A stretch of DNA of 64,000 bases from Mnemiopsis leidyi (taxonomy: Eukaryota; Ctenophora; Tentaculata; Lobata; Bolinopsidae): the NCBI GenBank assembly GCA_000226015.1, contig JH152989.1, positions 303,495 to 367,494 on the forward strand, in the 5' to 3' direction. Below the pieces are notes generated by a model that did not search any database, was not told the origin of the DNA, and saw only the letters and a program-made list of their open reading frames with translations. The position numbers were made by a program, and so were the translations under genes. How positions within the stretch are numbered: position 1 is the stretch's first letter; each line of letters starts with the position of its first letter. Below are positions 24,606 through 35,869 of the stretch, one piece after another.

Positions 24606-27600
24606 ATGGTAATAGGTGACGACCCTGCCCCAGGGGAAGGGAACAGTACCGTCAAGTATATCTACTACAACCAACTTGCTCCAGCTCCAAGCTCCACCAG
24701 TCTCCTCAACCAGCTCCCTGCCTCGGAACCAGTCTCCAGAACCAACAGCCATGGGAGACGAGATCAGAGCGTTCCCGGGAACTCCGGGCTGGTCACCTAC
24801 CGTATCCGGAACTCTGCAGGTGACCAGACCCGTTCTGTCTCCTTCGAGAACGTCCTGGGGCCGGGGGAGGGGGTGTCCTCAGAGGGGGGAATGTCTGATA
24901 AGCCGGGCTACCTGCAACTCAGCGTGTCGAGAGATCTGGACTCTAGTACCGACCTGCTGAACTCAAGCATCGCAAGGCTCAGCGACCTGGCTGACTACCA
25001 AATATTTAGTCAGGTATGGAGTTTTCAGATAGTTTTGAGTAACAAGGCGATGACTGAAAGTATAAATACTGTAGAGACAACATATTTAATTCTGCACGAA
25101 ATCATACGTTTCTTGACAAACACAATATCGTACACACTAAACTGAGAGACATAACCTTTCTTTGGCCACGAAGCCGCAATCGTGTAGTTGCTCTAGTGTA
25201 GAACCCTATTCGCTATCAAATTTTTCACGCCTGATATCCATACATTTGACGATGATTGTTCTACCGTGACACCAGTCCCTCCCTCACCGTAGATTAACTC
25301 CACAGTTGTCCCGGGACCAGATCCCCCGAGTGGTGTCATATCGTCCCTCCTGTATAGACACCGAGTCTGGGAAGATGATGTACCAGGAGGTAGCAGTGAC
25401 CCCCAGTAGAGGGGACATTGTGGACACCATTAACAGACTTCCTCAGTCCTCTATCATCGACTCTCTCGACCTCGATCATAGGTTTTTTAATTTTCTACTC
25501 AGTTGAACTTGTAATTTCTATCATTGATTTTTGTTGTTTCTATAATCAATTTTTCAACGAATTCTGAATACAATTAAATTAATCTAAACGAGGCACATCA
25601 ACAAATCAACTGAAAACAGATTGAGGATATCTACTAATATACTTGATACTTCTTCATCTTAAATCTACTCATAAAACTTAAGACTTCAAGACATGACACT
25701 TCGACCCGTCAGGTATTTGTTACAGTCGAGTCCACGTAATTCACAGCTGTATCAAGACCTCGACATCAGACCTCAATCCGCCAACAGAGCCTACCAACTT
25801 GACCCCCTTACTGACAGACCTCTTACAGGGCTCTTCAGGAGATCTCTAGCCAGACTGAGAGCTGTTAAGGTGAGTTCTTGTTCCTGATCAAGTTTACATA
25901 CTGTAATTCTTTCTAAGTCTAAATGAATACCTTCGATAATGGGGGCTTAAAGTCAAAGGCGAGCTCAGGAGTTTAAATTGATTTCAAAAAAATTTTAGTT
26001 TTCCAACCAACTTATTCAAAATTTGCCCAAGATTTTTAAGCGAAGTCAGGACGATCAGATAGATTCGAACAAAATGTTCACCAAGCGACATCGACGGATC
26101 ATATCGACAATAAGCGTGATCAGCCACACTGAAAAGCGAGCCAAGACATTAGGTTTTAAAATTCTCAAAAGGGTAAGTACCTTGAACACTTATGTACACT
26201 AATTAAGGCTAATTGAGAACTGTAATCGTATGGAAGTGTCTCAAATTTGTTCTGACACGTGATTTTAACGATGAGGCAAAAAAAGTGTCTCAAAATTGTT
26301 TCTTGAGTAAGTGTCTCAAATTTGTTTAGTCAAAACAAATCCGAAAAATGTTTTGATTTGAGGCACCTCCTTGCAAATTTATCTTGTTTGGTATGTGGGT
26401 CTGGATTCTCTCAACCGCGAGAGTAGTATTATCGAAGGGGCCTGCCGACTCATTTCGATTAAACGTCAAATTTTAGGCTGATTATTGACCATTTATCTGG
26501 TCGATTTTGGGCTTTTTTGACTCTCTCGACCAGAAAAAAAGTATTTTACTGTCTCAAGTCAAAACAAATTCGAGACACTCCCTAAAATCAAAACATTTCT
26601 AAAAAATTCTTAAATAAATTTGCGACACTTCCCCACAAATGCCATTCTCTACTGTTTAGCTTCCATCCTTTTCAAAAGGATCCCCATCATAAAGACCATC
26701 ACAAAATTGAACACAAAAAATAGCAAGTCAAGTGTTCAGGCTCAGTTACTCGGCCACCTATTAACAGTAACCTGATCTTCAGGACCTAAAACCGTTCGGG
26801 CTGGAGAAGAACTTCAGCACCCACCAAGTGGACATGCACCACTTCACTTACTACGCCCCTTCCAAGAACATCTTCCTGAGGTACTGCTCTGATATGAGAC
26901 GGCTAGAATCGTTACTTACAGCATCTTTTAGCTGTAAATACGCAGTAGCTAAAGTAATATTACAATCAATTTATCATCGAACATATTCAGTTTTCACACC
27001 AGAACATGCATTCATGGTTAGGATTTTAAGATCAAGAAATTAAAAATATATAATATATATTTTTAGTATCACGCTATGATTAAAAAAGAAAAAAAAAAAA
27101 AAAAAAAAAAAAAAAAGAAAATCAAGAAATTAAAGGCAGAATATCACGTAATCTCTATCACACACTGAGAAGAAACTCCACATATAACACACCAGGTACT
27201 GTCCCCCGTCCCTGCAAGTACAGTTCATCGCTATGAGGTCCTTCACCAGGACTAAACCCTCCCCTCAGACAGGCTTATTGTACGGCTCTAGAGCTGCTCT
27301 GCAGAGGAAACTTGATGGAATGTCTCCAGGTTTGATCATGTGAGGGTGTGTGTCACTAATTTCACCTTTATGTTACAGTTACTGTAGGTGTGAGAGTAAC
27401 TCACAATTAGTGAAGAAAAAGTAATTTCTTGATCTTGATCTGGAAAAGTGTCTCATCCCACAAGGAACTCTATAATCGAACGACAGATCGGACAATATGC
27501 CCTTATTTAGTTATTGGAAATTCATTGCTGAGAAATCAGCCCATTAAACAATAGATATTCTCAGATGTGACCGGAGGATGCATACTGACGGACGTCTCCT

Positions 27601-30600
27601 TCAAAGCCAAGAGTGGAGAGTTGAGTGTTATTCTGGGAGGTAGTGGAAGTGGGAAAACTACACTTCTGGACGCTATTGCCCATCGTCTAGATGGCAGGGG
27701 ACACCCGAGCGGCAAGGTTCAACACATTCAACTTATTAAACACAACAATATACATTCAAAACTTCTTAAACGGACCCGTACTAGATGAGTGAAAAATTAA
27801 ACTTATGGTACCCCTAACATGTAAATCAATATTTTAAGGCGCGATTTCCTGTTTCCATCTATAGTCGACATAAACTTGAAAACTATTCCTCCAGGTTCTA
27901 ATAGACGGGTTACGAGCTAACACCAGCACTGTCAAACAGAAGTTGGCCTATGTGATCCAACACGACAGACTCCTACCGAACCTTACTGTCGTGGAAACCC
28001 TGTTGTTTGTAGCTAAACTTGCCTACCCTAAACACGACACACTCGAACTTTCCACCAAGGTTACCACCCTGACATTTATTGAATCGTGGATCGGGGACCC
28101 CCCAACTCCCCAAGAGTGATTATGGTTCTGTTGTCGGCTGTTTGTTCTGAGATTTTGATCATCCTTAATATATAGGAGCCCCGACCAATTGGTAATAGGA
28201 AGTTCTACTTTATCAATGTTTATATTACAAATTAGACACAATAAACCTACCTATCAATCAACAGGTATCCGAAGTGCTAGACGAGTTAGGACTGATGCAC
28301 GTTAAGAACAGTAAGGTTGGAGATGGTCTGGTGAGGGGCATCAGCGGGGGCGAGAGACGGAGACTGTCCATCGCTTGTCAACTCATCAAGTTTACTCGTT
28401 AGTACTTAAAGCAGATATTTGTTGAAATTTTACAAACCATCAAGTTTACTCGTTAGTAATTAAAGTATATATTTGTTGACATTTTACAAACCATCAAGTT
28501 TACTCACAACAGTGCTCAACTTAATCATTTGTTGTCGTTATTAGAATACGAGTTTTTACCAAGCTTCCGACAAAGGCATACGAATATATGTTCTCCAACA
28601 ATCATACACCCAGACATCCTGCTGTTAGATGAACCCACAACTGGTCTAGACAGTTTCAACGCTTACAATCTCATAGAAACCCTTTGTAGACTGTCTAGGA
28701 GAAACGTGGTCGTCATAGCAACCATTCATCAACCCAGGTTAGTTGAGTGGTTAACCGACTCTGAATAATTGTGAGAATGGCAAAAAGTTATTGACTGATT
28801 CTCCGTCATGATAAAATAACAGCCACCTTAAAGTGAGCTAAAATACTATTTCAAATTCAGTTAAATAGGATGTCCAAACCATACGACTTATTCTCTATCC
28901 GCCTATGTCAATAAATAGCAAATAGTTAATAGTAAATAATGAAAGTAAATAATGAACCAACTTCAGGTCAGAGTTGTTCCAGTTTTTCGACATGATCACC
29001 CTCATGTCGGTGGGCAATGTGGTGTATCACGGGAAACGGCAGGATCTGATCCCCTATTTCACCGGTCTGGGATATCCCTGTCCCGACTACCGCAATCCTC
29101 TCGACCACTATAGTTAGTATATATCAAACCTTTGGCTTTAATGTGAGCAAATCAAAGCGAATTGTGAGCACTCAGCAAACAAAACGAGCGACTAAATCGA
29201 ATTTTGAGAAAAAGAAAAAGAGCTTATAAAATCGAATTTTGAGTAAATAAAAAGAGCAAATAAAACAAATTGTGAGCAAAGAAAAATAGCAACTAAAATC
29301 GAATTTGGAGTAAATTGAACGAGCAAATAAAAGCAAATTGTGAGTATATAAAACGTGCTGATAAATGCTAATTTTATAAAACGTAATATTATCCCGTCTA
29401 GCTGAGTTTTTTTCTTTAAAAGTTGAAATATGATTGGTATCAAACATTTTAGTTGACGTGGTTAGCGTGGACAGATACACAAAGGAGAAACAAGAAGGAA
29501 CAGAAGAGAAACTGCGGGAGCTGATACAGAGTTACAGGAGATCCCAACTTTACACGAGTCTCATGGCAGAGTTAGGCCCCAAACAGAGTGAGAACGTCAG
29601 CTGGATAGACGAGTTTTCTTCGGGGGAGCTGGTTTACAAACTTGGTCTTCTCGTCCAGTGAGTAGAGTTGGAACTTGTTGGATTGTAGATTTAGTGGGAC
29701 CTAGGGCTTTCCTGTGCAGATTATAGCGACCCTCGAGTAAGGATCCATATGCCATATCTAGTTAAAAGTAGTTACCACGTGTTGCTATGAGTGTTTTCAA
29801 CTTGTGCATCTGCCTTGTTGGTAATTGGTATATTGGTAGAAGCACATTATCCTAAATCCTGATAACAGATGAGAACTATTAAAAAACCTCCCCTCAGCCG
29901 GATGAATGTCAATGTTGTACGATCGTACAGAGCTAGTGGGATGAGAAGCACAGTCGGGCTCATGTTCGCTCTCATGCTCCTCAGCTTCATCCTCCGTCTC
30001 AGTGAGTCACAGTTTGTGGAAAGTGGATTTTTTGTTTTTTGTTTTTTGTTGGAACGTAAATCTATAAGAATCCATTGAACTGAGAATATCCTATTACATC
30101 TACCTCTTTATTTTGTTAACCAGCAAATAATCTTAAAGCCTAATAGCTTCTAGCAAACAGCAATAGAGTAGAACCAGCTAAAATCTGAAATAAATTTCGG
30201 TTTTTCTTATACTCTTAGTAATTCCGACGGAGGTCTTTGAAATATTACCACCAAAAAGCATCTACTAAGATACTATCTTCCTTTGGTCGACGGTCGTACT
30301 TAAAAATTCACATTCTTGATCGTGCCTCCCCTGAGACACATGCCACCGGTGGGTCTGCAGTCACTCGTCCACCATGATAAATCTTCTTAACAATATCCCC
30401 AACCCACCGCTGATATTCCTTCATTCTTAGCAGATACAAAAGAGGATTAATAACAGTATTGAGAAACATCGAGAAGAATTGTATCATGAGCTGCCCGTAA
30501 TATCGGAACTTCCGGTTTTCAACCTTGATTTCGTGATAATCTCTCATAGAAATGAAAATAATGTAGTACGTAAAACCTGGCGCATTGCATGCTAGAAAAA

Positions 30601-33600
30601 CTGCAGTAAACATTGATATTGTTATCGAAGCACGTCGAAATTTTCTACCCCCTTCACTATTCAGGATTGATCTTGTCACTAGGAGGTGAGTGCTGACAAC
30701 AAAACAAACGAGCGTGATTACTGAGGGTAACACAAACTCCATAGAGGTGCTGATTATCCCAAAGTACTTGACAATTGTGAGCTCGTGCTCTTTGAGTTTG
30801 TGGTGAGGAGAGAGAAATGCAATACAGCTCGCTACATCATGAGAGTAAGCGCAGTAGTGCCAACCCTGGCAGAGGTTTATCGCGTACATAGTCATCATGT
30901 ACACAGTATAACCCACTACTGAAACCTTCACCCAAGATCGTCTGATCGGGCGATTGGGATACTTCATGGCAAGAGTACGAGTTATACAGATCATCATGGC
31001 AAGAAACAAGGAAATTCTCACGGTGAAAGAAAGGAGAACTATCCATCCAGTGCAAAATGCGGAGATGCTAAACATAAGCGGCTGTCGATCGTTAAGCAAG
31101 GATCTTGCAAATGGAGGGGCCAGGATTAAGGTGACGAAGTCGATTGACGTGGTTGCAAGATACAGAAGATCGTGGATCGATTTTCCTCTTCTCTTCCAAA
31201 AGTAACAGGCAGCAGAAAAGTTCATAACCAGGCCAATTACAATTCCCAAGACACACACAGAGCCAAGAATCCTGTCCGTAGTTTGTATTTTTAGTTCTTT
31301 GATGTAAAAGTCGTTCCAATAGGTGACGTTTAATGCCATATTATCTGCCATTTTATGTTTCAATGTTGAAATTCTATTATTGTAACTTGTAAAGAAAACT
31401 TAAAATTAAATAGGGTAAAACTAATTGATATAATCAAAGTAAGATAAAAATTCTTACACAAATATACGGAGTCCTATGAATTACACAGTTTTTGCCTCAA
31501 GACTACCAACACTGCACTGTAGGTCCTACAGTCCGCTGTAGCAATCTTACACGAAGTAATCAACAAAACTGAAGCTAAGAATCGAGCTAATGATCACTGT
31601 GGAGCTCTTGAAGACAATTTTACGATTTTCCCATCCTAACAGCATGTAATTATCTGTATTAGCTATACGTTATAACTGGTACAGGTGCACCCCTTCCAAT
31701 CTATTTTAAGTCATGTCCAAGATCGGGGTCGATTTATGGAATAACGTCCAACTTCAAGACAGAGATTTTTATTCAGACAAAATGAGAACAGAATCGTCAT
31801 GACAACCCATCATTTATAACTGGTACAGGTGCACCCCAATTTTAGTCTATTTCAAGTCACGTCCAAGATCGGGGGTCGATTTATGGAATAACGTTCTATA
31901 ACTTCAAGACATAGATTTTTAAATCATTTGTTTGGCTAGACAGTGAAACACACAAATTCTTGAGTGTATACTTCGTTTACATCCTTAGCTACTAAGAAAT
32001 GAACAAGTTGGTTAATATCATGTTGCAAAAGGAAAATATAAGGAATAGAAGCGTCANNNNNNNNNNNNNNCCAGGATTGTCCCTTACTTTACTTCAAGGT
32101 TATCCAATTTTGCCATGTCGTGTCCACTCCGATGGAGGTCTGATTTCAGTTGTTGTAAATCAGACTGTCGTGTTTCTTCTCGAGAATTCCTATTTGCTAC
32201 CCGGAGCATTTGTGAAAATGCCACAGAATTGAACACATGGTTGGGATGGAAGCTGTCCGTCCTTAGATAATTACGGGCATCAGTTGGCTTTGTGTACAGC
32301 TTGTACTGTATTTTGTTACTACCATCCAGATACAGGGTAATATCCAAGAAATTTATATATATTTTATATAGATTTTTATCAGACAAAATGAGAACAGAAT
32401 CGTCATGACAACCCATCATTTTCAGAGGACGATCAAGCAGGAATGCAGAACAGAATCGGCTTGTTGTTTCAGATAGTTAACGGTCCCACTTACTTCGGTA
32501 TAATGAACGCCGTGGATCTGTGTAAGTATATTTAACTGGCAAAGGGTTTTTGTCACCATAACAAAGTTTAATTCTATAAACTAATCTAATAAAACCTATT
32601 TTGCATACTCTGATATTTCTATCCAAAACAACTTTATTAACTCCTTAGTTCATTGTTTCGATGGTTCTTCTTGAGCTTCATAGTTGGACAAAATAAAACA
32701 AGGGAAATAAGGGTGTTATTTTGTCCAATCGTCAAGCCGACAAGAATTTCAAATGATCGATTTTGTTACCATTCTGCTTACCTCCTCAGTTCCGACATTA
32801 AGAGACCTGTTCTACCGGGAATCCATGGACGGGCTGTACCATCCCGCCCTCTTCATCCTAGCGTACTTCATCCACGTCTTTCCTTTCACTCTCTTTACGT
32901 CCCTTCTCTTCGGCAGCGTCAGTTACTGGTCAGTATTACTGCGTTTGAAAAGTTTACATTTTGGTGTATTCCAGTACCTGCACAGCCCACAGGTATATCC
33001 TAACATTGGATCATGGTATACATTGGTATATACGTGGCATACATTGGATCATTGTAGGATACCTCCGCCATCGGTTGATCGAAATGCTTGCTGTTGAGGA
33101 ACAATTTTACTTTTTCACGCGACTAAGTAGAAAAGGGCGCTTTAAGGAATGCAGTTTCAATTTTAAAACTTAATTTGGTTCCACGAGGCACGACTTGAAA
33201 GTGACGATAATAAAATTTGTCTTTTAATTACTATAGGGTTTGCGGCACAAGTACGTACTTACACAGTGCTATTAACGGGCAAGTTCTAATTCAATTGTGA
33301 TCTTCCAGGGGAATTGGGTTCCATCCAGATTTGATAAGGTCGATCTACTTCACAGCTGTATTCTTCATTTTAATGCTTCAAGGGGAGTCGATCGCTGTAA
33401 TGATACTTGGTGGGTGGAGCTATGCAGCTTAAGATTTACGAATTTTACTAAATCTTTAAAACTGTGCGGCGAACTTTAACCTTATGTGCTTGTACTCAAT
33501 AACTATAGCTATAAGCATTACGATATATAGAAAAAAGCATGAAAGATCATTATTATCAATATAATGTGCCTAATTATGCATCTACTTTTAATCCATCCTG

Positions 33601-34520
33601 ATTTCCATCCGCAACACCATTATTTCAGGGCTTATCAGTGATCCAGTGTTAGCTAACGGAGTGATAAGTTTGATAATGAGCATGTCCATTACAGTTGGTT
33701 CAGGATTCATCAGGTCACCTTAGTAGAGCTTAACATGAATTTTTATGTCAAAAGTTCATGTACTAAATATTGATGAAAAATGTCAAATGTTTGAGTTCGG
33801 ATAACTGACAACTACAGTCAATCGCTGCCACATGTCAAAGCAAATTTGGGACTCATATCCTCAAAAAAGTTCTCCTTACGATTACAATAAACAAATCTAC
33901 AACACAGCAGAAATCTATTTCCAGCACTTAACAAACTATTTCAGAAACTTCCAGACACTGCACCCAATATTTGAACTGCTGAGTTACGGCTCCATGCACC
34001 GCTACGCCAGCTCCACACTGGCAGCTAACGAGTTTGGTGGGCTTAACTTTTCATGCAGGTAGTAAAGAGGTAGTTTTTAAGTATTTGTTTAAGTAAAATT
34101 GTTGTGGTTTTGTCTAGTCACAGTTATCCAGTTATCCATCTACAGGTTCTTTATCGTCAGCGTAATTTTGATCAAATATCAAAATAATCCTCGCAATAAT
34201 TGAAAAAAGAGGTTGAACGATCATAGTAAATAGCAATGTTCATATTTCTTGCCTTAAAAAGGTAATGAATGATAATTGTAATAATGAAGAAAAAATCCTC
34301 CTCCTTCCAAAAGGTTCTCCTACTTAACCTCCTCTCTCAACCTCTCAGCGAGGATGTTCACTGTACCTACGAAACAGGTGACGCGTACTTAACACAAGCG
34401 TACCCCAACGCGCTGGAGCTGAAGGGGGAGAACTTCGTTATACTCGGATCTTACTGTCTACTGCTGCTGGTCGTGTGTCATGTACTGTACAGTATCATTA
34501 GAATACCTCGACTCAGATAG
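24606..34520 (+). CDS. ABCG5: ABCG5-like (sterolin-type) ABC half-transporter, ~960 aa
   Basis: Nineteen in-phase exons: 24606-25013, 25306-25481, 25713-25869, 25999-26172, 26783-26880, 27196-27329, 27565-27716, 27895-28059, 28265-28397, 28614-28737, 28967-29112, 29453-29657, 29898-30001, 32426-32521, 32790-32928, 33309-33409, 33629-33713, 33945-34058, 34349-34520 (2883 nt). The nucleotide-binding domain has Walker A GGSGSGKTT (about residue 407), signature ISGGE (514), Walker B ILLLDEP (534) and the H-loop IHQPR (571). The transmembrane half follows. Segments such as RESMDGLY, FGSVSYW and ANEFGGLNFSC align with ABCG5 rather than ABCG8 (recalled human sequences). ABCG5 normally pairs with ABCG8 to export sterols at the plasma membrane; no ABCG8 is in the window. 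Exons 1-6 give about 382 residues before the ABC domain, against well under 100 in human ABCG5 (651 aa in total). Intron 13 contains an antisense GPCR. Confidence 0.9.
27079..27120. repeat. Poly(A) tract in ABCG5-like intron 5
   Basis: A run of nearly uninterrupted A residues, preceded by an AT-rich dinucleotide stretch, lies between the exons at 26880 and 27196. It could be the tail of a decayed retroposed element, but no body is recognisable. Confidence 0.7.
28384..28506. repeat. 54-bp tandem duplication covering an exon 9 splice donor
   Basis: Two complete copies and one partial copy of a 54-bp unit begin at 28384, 28438 and 28492. The first spans the last 14 bases of ABCG5-like exon 9 and its donor (TTTACTC then GTTAGT). 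The second copy reproduces the same exon end and donor. The third lacks the GT. Confidence 0.9.
29145..29376. repeat. ~33-bp degenerate tandem repeat in ABCG5-like intron 11
   Basis: Alternating GAGCAAATAAAA and TCGAATTTTGAGTAAA blocks repeat with divergence. On the minus strand they give hydrophobic open frames that are by-products of the repeat. Confidence 0.8.
30308..31363 (-). CDS. Class A (rhodopsin-like) GPCR, 351 aa, intronless
   Basis: A single open frame with seven hydrophobic helices: about residues 33-56, 68-91, 105-132, 147-167, 202-227, 249-273 and 292-316. The N-terminus has a glycosylation sequon (NVT). TM3 begins with the conserved Cys (AFCTGW) and extracellular loop 2 has Cys partners. 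TM6 has CNAP in place of CWxP, and TM7 has NPLLY, a good NPxxY. DRY at the end of TM3 is TRT (R kept), and the sodium-site Asp region of TM2 reads LATTS. These match the general class, but no ligand can be named. The gene lies on the opposite strand inside intron 13 (30002-32425) of the ABCG5-like gene. A nearby upstream in-frame ATG is absent, so the ATG at 31363 is used; a second Met four codons on is possible. Confidence 0.9.
   Translation of the reverse strand: MKHKMADNMALNVTYWNDFYIKELKIQTTDRILGSVCVLGIVIGLVMNFSAACYFWKRRGKSIHDLLYLATTSIDFVTLILAPPFARSLLNDRQPLMFSISAFCTGWIVLLSFTVRISLFLAMMICITRTLAMKYPNRPIRRSWVKVSVVGYTVYMMTMYAINLCQGWHYCAYSHDVASCIAFLSPHHKLKEHELTIVKYFGIISTSMEFVLPSVITLVCFVVSTHLLVTRSILNSEGGRKFRRASITISMFTAVFLACNAPGFTYYIIFISMRDYHEIKVENRKFRYYGQLMIQFFSMFLNTVINPLLYLLRMKEYQRWVGDIVKKIYHGGRVTADPPVACVSGEARSRM
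31670..31910 (-). mobile_element. Penelope-like element fragment, tandem end repeats
   Basis: Two tandem copies of a ~90-bp segment (starting with ATAACTGGTACAGGTGCACC at 31671 and 31813) are separated by a ~50-bp piece (31763-31815). That piece recurs at 32371-32421 next to the reverse-transcriptase-like fragment. Such head-to-tail partial copies are typical of Penelope-like retroelements. It is a degraded fragment with no intact gene here. Confidence 0.55.
32057..32070. other. Assembly gap (14 N)
   Basis: Fourteen undetermined bases lie inside the Penelope-like fragment in ABCG5-like intron 13. The true gap length may differ. Confidence 0.99.
32071..32421 (-). mobile_element. Penelope-like element, reverse-transcriptase fragment
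   Basis: On the minus strand an open stretch of about 110 codons reads like the C-terminal part of a Penelope-type reverse transcriptase. FLDITLY is followed by KPTDARNYL and then SFHPNHVFNSVAFSQMLR, the hallmark order FLD...KPT...SxHPxH...SQxLR (family knowledge from memory). It is truncated on one side by the assembly gap and on the other within a few bases of ABCG5-like exon 14. No GIY-YIG endonuclease part is present. Remnant, not an active element. Confidence 0.75.
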
Positions 34521-35808
34521 CCTTCACTTGGTAGCACTGTTATGAGTTGTCACTAAAGATGAGTTGTGGAACTACTGCAGTTATATGACGTGGTGGGTTG
34601 TTATAGGTCAATAGGTCAATGGTCAATAATAGTTTTTTTTGGTGGTGTTGTTTATTTTCGTAATTATTTCTTGCTATGATATTTGTATAAATTAAGATAT
34701 CAGATTTGTATATTTATTTTAACTGTTTTTAAGGGGTGGCAAGGAAAGGGATAGACTATTTTGACGATTCTATAGAACCAATCTTTACTAAATCTTTCGG
34801 AACAACTATTTACAGATAACTTTATTTACTTAGTCGATATATTTTTGACATTTTCTGAGTTCTGACTTTTTTAAAGTTTCAATATATCCTATCGAAACAC
34901 TATCCACCTGTCCACTCGGAGAAAATTCTAAAGTAGCGCTTATGAGCTTTTTCTTTCCCTCAAGGGGATTTTTCACACTCTAATTATAATTTGACTCGTA
35001 AACCAAAAGGTGTAGACAAAATTATATACTGATTTCATTGACTTGAGGGATTTATAACAATATTGATTGTATGGATGGTTAATAATGATGGTGAAGAGAG
35101 TGCGTTTTTATTGTCCAAATCTTATGTTCAGATTCACTTCATGGCGAGCAATTCAATCTGATTAGCGAAACCATAGCAATCAAAACCAGAGAGCAATGAT
35201 TTCTGATAAAAATAAAGCTGGTTCGGTTGCTATAAAGGCAATTCGATTAGCGGAAAATTGATACTAAAAAATAAATACGAATGTTTCAGATAAGAGTTAT
35301 TGATACATAACACCCTAAGACTTCAACAATGCGGTGCAAGATAACTACTTGCTGTCTGTTCCAGTTATTTTACGAGCTTCTCTGTTTGAAGTTCGCAGTC
35401 GTTAAATTGAAGTTCGCAGTCGTTATAAGTATCGGATAACAAGAAAAAACCTAAGAATTTCTGTTGTCAAGAGGTCAACTGCCAAGATATGTGCTATTAT
35501 TTTTGTCATGCCTGTTATTTTCTCTGTGTTCCCTTTAGAAGAGATTAAGACGATAGAAGACAAAACCATGCTTATCATTTCTAATTTAGCATAACAAGCG
35601 ATCTTGATATTGTGCAAAAACACAGTTTCGTATTTTCTACTTAATCTTAATCAGGTGCAGACTTAAATCTAAAACTTGTCTTGTATCCGCTAAACTTATA
35701 AGCTTACAATGGCCCAGTGCGGCAGCTGTAAGTCGGAAATCTTGGCAAAAATGATAACCACGTCCATACAAATAAATTGATCGAAGCCCCACATTAGGGC
35801 TTCCAGGT
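34521..35808. other. Intergenic DNA between ABCG5-like gene and first M16 cassette
   Basis: AT-rich, with no supported exon. It should contain the ABCG5-like 3' UTR and the promoter of cassette 1. Confidence 0.5.
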
Positions 35809-35815
35809 TATAAAA
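35809..35815 (+). promoter_or_regulatory. TATA-box-like motif upstream of M16 cassette 1
   Basis: TATAAAA lies 61 bases before the cassette 1 ATG (35870), which would place a start site near 35840 and a short 5' UTR. Based on motif and position only. Confidence 0.4.
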
Positions 35816-35869
35816 ACGTCCCGCACAGCCAGTGCAGAAAACTGAGGAGTCTGAAAATTACTCAGCAGG

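Noticed and set aside
29172-29480. Hydrophobic minus-strand ORFs looking like membrane proteins
   Set aside because: They are the translation of the AT-rich ~33-bp intron repeat; Phe/Leu/Ile richness follows from base composition.
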